Shown one piece after another: positions 7,165 to 10,086 of a stretch of 10,086 bases of DNA; the first letter of the stretch is position 1, and every line of letters starts with the position of its first letter. The DNA is from Deltaproteobacteria bacterium (GTDB lineage: Bacteria > Desulfobacterota > Desulfobacteria > Desulfobacterales > Desulfatirhabdiaceae), in contig JAPLJE010000775.1 of the NCBI GenBank assembly GCA_026388755.1, positions 1-10,086 of the forward strand. The letters run 5' to 3'. The notes under the pieces are model-generated. The model was not told the origin of the DNA. It worked only from the letters and a program-made list of their open reading frames with translations, and ran no database searches. Made by a program: the position numbers and the translations under genes.

Positions 7165-7844
7165 TCGTCGCTGTTCATCAGCCCCAATACCTCCCCTGGC
7201 TCGGATACTTTGACAAGATTGACCGCGCCGACGTCTTTGTTCTGCTCGACACTGTCCAATACAAGAAGAGTGAATGGCAGAACCGCAACAGGATCAAGAC
7301 GGCTGACGGCAGGCAATGGTTGACCGTGCCGGTGACCTATAAATTCCCGCAACGGATCAATGAAGTGGTCATCAATAACCGGGATCGCTGGCAACATCAA
7401 CATCGGCAGGCCATTCTGTCCAATTACAGGAAAGCGCCCTGCTGGGAGAGCCTTGTCCCCTTTTTAGAGGAGATCCTGACCCCGACATGGGAATATCTCG
7501 CCCCCTTGAACATCTTTGTTGTCAGGAGACTGGCGGTGATCCTGGGCATTGCCACCCCTCTGTATGTAGCCTCGGAGCTTCCGGTGTTTCCTGAAGATCC
7601 GGATGAGCGATTGATCGCCATCGTGAAGCACTTTGGAGCGGACACTTACCTGGCCGGCAGCGGAGGCCGAGATTATATGGATCTTGATCGGTATGCGCAA
7701 AGCGGTATAGAAGTGCTTTTCCAGGAGTATCATCATCCTGTATATGAACAGCAGTTTGGTGCTTTTGAACCGTTCATGTCGGTCTTGGATCTGCTTTTTA
7801 ACCACGGACAGGAAAGTCTGAGAATTCTGAGGGGGAAGGGATGA
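7161..7844 (+). CDS. WbqC-like family protein
   Basis: The predicted protein has 227 residues. The start HQPQYLPWLGYFDKI (6-20) and the segment YKKSEWQNRNRIKT (34-47) are hallmark sequences of the WbqC-like family, and a glycine-rich GSGGRDY lies at 166-172. The length is normal for the family. It has no signal peptide or membrane segment, so it should be cytoplasmic. WbqC proteins recur in O-antigen and exopolysaccharide clusters next to sugar aminotransferases, but I know of no firmly established reaction; an acyl or aminoacyl modification of an amino sugar is only a guess from context. It overlaps the preceding and following genes by four bases each (ATGA), placing it in tight translational coupling between the PHP-like protein and the deacetylase. 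The ribosome-binding site is weak (GGA at 7149-7151), consistent with coupling. Confidence 0.9.
   Translation: MIVAVHQPQYLPWLGYFDKIDRADVFVLLDTVQYKKSEWQNRNRIKTADGRQWLTVPVTYKFPQRINEVVINNRDRWQHQHRQAILSNYRKAPCWESLVPFLEEILTPTWEYLAPLNIFVVRRLAVILGIATPLYVASELPVFPEDPDERLIAIVKHFGADTYLAGSGGRDYMDLDRYAQSGIEVLFQEYHHPVYEQQFGAFEPFMSVLDLLFNHGQESLRILRGKG
7829..7835 (+). promoter_or_regulatory. Ribosome-binding site of the PIG-L gene
   Basis: GAGGGGG lies five bases before ATG 7841, within the end of the WbqC gene. It supports the ATGA-overlap start. Confidence 0.5.
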
Positions 7845-8461
7845 AAATCTTAGCCATCGGTGCCCATCCGGACGATATCGAAGTCGGATGCTCCGGTACC
7901 TTGACAAAATACGCGAAGTCTGGCCACGAGATCCATCTGCTCGTTATGACGGAAGGTCACATGGGCGGCGAGCGATCGGTCAGAAAAAAGGAACAGATGA
8001 AGTCGGCGAAGATCCTCAACCCCCGGGAATTGATCTGGGGAGGATTCGAAGATACGCAACTTTCGCTCCACGTGAACAAGATGGTTCAAGACATCGAGTC
8101 CGTGTTGAAAAAAATCGCCCCCGACTTCATTTTTGTCCAGCATGAGGACGACACACACCAGGACCATGTCTCCCTGGCCAAGGCCACAATCTCGGCCACA
8201 CGCTACGTCCGCAATGTTCTGTTCTACGAGGGACCAACGACTCAGAACTTTTCCCCTACTGTCTTTGTGGACATCAAAGAAACCATCGACAAGAAATTTG
8301 CCATGCTCCTGGCGCATCGTTCCCAGGTGCAGAAGACCAACATCGAGGGACTGTCCATTACGGACGTCGTCCGTTCTACCGCTGTCTTTCGCGGTATCCA
8401 GGGACGGGTGCAGTTTGCGGAGGCATTTGTCCCCCTGCGCCTGTTTATCAATGTATCGTAA
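7841..8461 (+). CDS. PIG-L/LmbE-family deacetylase
   Basis: The predicted protein has 206 residues. The N-terminal motif AHPDD (8-12) and the later HQDH (106-109) are the zinc-binding signatures of PIG-L/LmbE enzymes; by comparison with MshB-type members, H9, D12 and H109 are the likely zinc ligands, with D11 as catalytic base. These enzymes are metal-dependent N-deacetylases acting on GlcNAc-containing substrates such as GlcNAc-inositol, or on nucleotide- or lipid-linked N-acetyl sugars. There is no signal peptide, so action is cytoplasmic. With a WecA-like HexNAc-1-phosphate transferase, a sugar aminotransferase and WbqC next to it, a role in unmasking an amino group on a surface-glycan sugar is reasonable but inferred. 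The start is supported by the ATGA overlap and the GAGGGGG site. An active enzyme is likely because all signature residues are present. Confidence 0.92.
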   Translation: MKILAIGAHPDDIEVGCSGTLTKYAKSGHEIHLLVMTEGHMGGERSVRKKEQMKSAKILNPRELIWGGFEDTQLSLHVNKMVQDIESVLKKIAPDFIFVQHEDDTHQDHVSLAKATISATRYVRNVLFYEGPTTQNFSPTVFVDIKETIDKKFAMLLAHRSQVQKTNIEGLSITDVVRSTAVFRGIQGRVQFAEAFVPLRLFINVS

Positions 8462-8479
8462 TTTTTTTTGCAAGCTGTG

Positions 8480-9487
8480 ATGTTTATGCCGATTATTGCT
8501 CATTCCCGTCCCACTCTCGATCAGGAAGAAGTCAATGCCGTCAACGCCGTCTTGCAATCCGGACAGCTTGCGCAGGGGCAGGAAGTGCTGCATTTCGAGA
8601 AAGCCATGGCTTCAATGATCGGTGTCGATGGGGCCGTGGCGGTCAGTTCCGGTACCGCAGCGCTGCACCTGGCGCTGCTGGTCCTGGATATCGGTGAGGG
8701 TGATGAGGTCGCGATCCCCAGTTTTGTCTGCCCGGCCCTCCTCAATGCGATCCGATATGTTCGTGCCGTACCGGTTCTAGTCGATATCAACCCGCAATCC
8801 TTAAACATGGATGTACATGATCTCAGGAAGCGCCTGACAGGAAAGACGAAGGCCATCATCGTTCCCCACATGTTCGGTTTGCCGGCAGATATCCGGGAGA
8901 TCGCCGCTCTGGGGATTCCCGTCATTGTGGATTGCGCCGGGAGTTTCGGTACATTGTCTGTTTTTTCCTTCTATGCCACCAAGGTCATCTGCACCGGTGA
9001 AGGGGGTATGATCACGGCCAACGATGTGCAGTTGCTGGATAGAATTAGAGATTGACGTGATTACGACGAAAAAGAGGACGGCCGCTTGCGCTTCAACTAC
9101 AAGTTGACGGATATGCAGGCGGCCTTGGGACTGACACAGCTCCGAAAACTCCCGGTCCTGATCGCGCGCCGCCGGGCTATCGCCGGTCGATATGATGCGT
9201 TTCTCCAGCAGAACTGTTTGTCAATCCCCGTTTGTCCTGTGGATCGCGACCATATCTATTACCGCTACGTGATTCGGACGGAGCGTCTGTCCGGGATTTT
9301 ATATGCCGGCCGGGGGGCTGGAATCGCCTATCGCCGACCGGTCTTCAAACCGCTTCATCATTACCTCGGCATGACCGGTTATCCCGAGAGTGATCGAGCC
9401 TTCCTCGAGACTCTTTCAATTCCCATTTACCCATCCCTGAGCAATTCAGAGGTGAAGTCCATTCTCCGACATCTGCGTCCAATCTGA
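8480..9487 (+). pseudogene. DegT/DnrJ/EryC1/StrS sugar aminotransferase interrupted by in-frame TGA
   Basis: Both halves lie in one frame and together read as a single PLP-dependent nucleotide-sugar aminotransferase. The first half has the start region PIIAHSRPTLDQEEV, the cofactor-binding SSGTAALHLAL, the catalytic-pocket Asp in VDCAG (D151) and the PLP-binding lysine in FSFYATK (K168), followed by GEGGM. TGA at 9053-9055 (codon 192) then interrupts a conserved stretch: RIRD, stop, RDYDEKEDGRLRFNYK. The second half continues with LTDMQAALG, YYRYVIRTE and RRPVFKPLHHYLG to a normal C-terminus. The D151-K168 spacing of 17 is short for the family (about 25-30 as I recall), suggesting an additional in-frame loss of roughly 11 residues. 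No clear ribosome-binding site precedes the start; ATG 8486 is an alternative, and TTG 8468 is less likely. If truncated at the stop, the product lacks the small C-terminal domain and should be inactive. Sequencing error remains possible. Confidence 0.82.
9053..9055 (+). other. In-frame TGA inside the aminotransferase gene
   Basis: This TGA sits between RIRD and RDYDEKED in the same frame, where family members have a sense codon, typically a leucine or similar residue in a D-x-R-D-Y-D context. TGA is used as the normal stop of at least four other genes in the window (829-831, 2424-2426, 7162-7164, 7842-7844), so it is not a reassigned codon. Confidence 0.9.
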
Positions 9488-9490
9488 AAT

Positions 9491-9498
9491 GAGGTGAT
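9491..9498 (+). promoter_or_regulatory. Ribosome-binding site of the WecA-like gene
   Basis: GAGGTGAT lies four bases before GTG 9503 (eight counted from GAGG). It decides in favour of GTG 9503 over the in-frame GTG 9494, which falls within the site itself. Confidence 0.65.
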
Positions 9499-9502
9499 CG
9501 AA

Positions 9503-10086
9503 GTGTTTTATAGAAATAATGAGGGAAAAGTCTCTTTCCTCCGGATATTCCTGATGGTAGAGCTGATCATTTTCTGCCTGCTCCTTGTCCCCATTATCCG
9601 TGAAATCTTCTTCCAATACTTAGGCCGCTGGCTTTATATCTTCCTTTTTGCTTCCTCCACTGCTGCCTTGCTCACACCGATCATGATAGCCACCGCAACC
9701 CGGGCCGGCATCGTCGATACTCCCGGAGGCCGCAAGATCCACAACCGGGAGACCCCCCTGCTCGGCGGCGTGGTCATTATCATCTCCTTTATCTCCGCCC
9801 TTCTGGCCAATATGATCCTTGATGCCAGGGATATCGCCCTGCTCGGAGGAGGCACATTCGTGGCGATCGTCGGGATCATCGACGACTGGAAGGGTATACG
9901 GGCCCGCTACAAGCTCATCCTCCAGATCGCCGTCGTCATCCTCTTGATCCATTCCGGAATCATCCTTGATCTCTTCCCGACACAGACGACCTGGGGCTAT
10001 CTCCTCAATGCCCTGCTTTCCATCCTCTGGATTGTTGGTTTGACCAATTCCATGAACTTCATCGACGGGATGGACGGCCTGGCCAC
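9503..10086 (+). CDS. WecA/TagO-like UDP-HexNAc:polyprenyl-phosphate HexNAc-1-P transferase, 3' partial
   Basis: The frame is open from GTG 9503 to the end of the window, giving 194 residues of a normally 330-400 residue membrane protein. Diagnostic motifs of the MraY/WecA superfamily are present: GIVDTPGGRKIHNRETPLLGG starts at about residue 69, the aspartate pair GIIDDW has D127-D128 as catalytic or Mg-binding residues, and NFIDGMDGLA (185-194) contains the conserved D188 and D191. Several membrane segments are visible, including one at about 13-32 and another at about 43-62. The family transfers a HexNAc-1-phosphate from a UDP-sugar to undecaprenyl phosphate at the cytoplasmic face, the first committed step of O-antigen, teichoic acid or exopolysaccharide synthesis. 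The DTPGGRKIHN signature and the lack of peptidoglycan genes favour WecA/TagO over MraY. It likely starts the glycan that the upstream enzymes build and modify. Confidence 0.9.
   Translation, partial: MFYRNNEGKVSFLRIFLMVELIIFCLLLVPIIREIFFQYLGRWLYIFLFASSTAALLTPIMIATATRAGIVDTPGGRKIHNRETPLLGGVVIIISFISALLANMILDARDIALLGGGTFVAIVGIIDDWKGIRARYKLILQIAVVILLIHSGIILDLFPTQTTWGYLLNALLSILWIVGLTNSMNFIDGMDGLA

Noticed and set aside
8462..8469. Run of eight T after the PIG-L gene as a terminator
   Set aside because: No GC-rich stem precedes it; the bases just upstream do not pair. The next gene follows within 20 bases.
9053..9055. TGA reassigned to Trp or Gly in this genome
   Set aside because: Several other genes in the window end at TGA exactly where their family C-termini and ATGA overlaps expect it.
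9053..9110. TGA as a selenocysteine codon
   Set aside because: The position is not a catalytic or cysteine-equivalent site in sugar aminotransferases, and the only nearby hairpin (CAAC-TACAA-GTTG, 9094-9106) is a four-pair stem at the wrong distance and without a SECIS-like loop.

Overview
The window is a densely packed, single-strand (+) polysaccharide gene cluster of a Gram-negative bacterium. A lipopolysaccharide-type GT9 glycosyltransferase and a WecA-type lipid-carrier sugar transferase point to O-antigen or exopolysaccharide synthesis. Moderate to high GC and this mix of genes would fit a Desulfobacterota/Syntrophales-like organism, but that placement is a guess from general familiarity, not from a marker gene. 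No RNA gene, insertion sequence, CRISPR array or convincing terminator was seen, and no intergenic gap exceeds about 70 bases.

Layout. 1-831: C-terminal part of a GT9 heptosyltransferase-like enzyme, cut by the window edge. 828-2426: polytopic GT-C (PMT/GT39-like) membrane glycosyltransferase. 2497-4425: glutamine-hydrolysing asparagine synthase-type amidotransferase carrying a perfect 18-bp tandem duplication. 4406-5626: GT4 glycosyltransferase. 5677-7164: exported, membrane-anchored PHP-like protein. 7161-7844: WbqC-family protein. 7841-8461: PIG-L-type deacetylase. 8480-9487: DegT/DnrJ/EryC1/StrS sugar aminotransferase broken by an in-frame TGA and apparently also by an internal deletion. 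9503-end: WecA/TagO-like UDP-HexNAc:polyprenyl-phosphate transferase, cut by the window edge.

How the genes may work together (inference). The WecA-like enzyme would load the first sugar phosphate on undecaprenyl phosphate, and the GT4 and GT9 enzymes would extend the glycan on the cytoplasmic face. PIG-L (deacetylation), DegT (amination), AsnB (amidation) and WbqC (unknown) look like modules that tailor nitrogen-bearing groups on the sugars. The GT-C enzyme and the PHP-like protein would act in or outside the membrane. Flippase, polymerase and chain-length genes are not in the window. Four-base ATGA overlaps (828-831, 7161-7164, 7841-7844) and a 20-base overlap (4406-4425) indicate operon-style translational coupling.

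The strongest oddities are the amidotransferase duplication, the doubly damaged aminotransferase, and a PHP-like protein that lacks the usual first metal-binding histidine pair and is split by a membrane hairpin. I do not see a clearly new defence or mobile system. The most promising undescribed biology is the PHP-like membrane protein beside WbqC and PIG-L.
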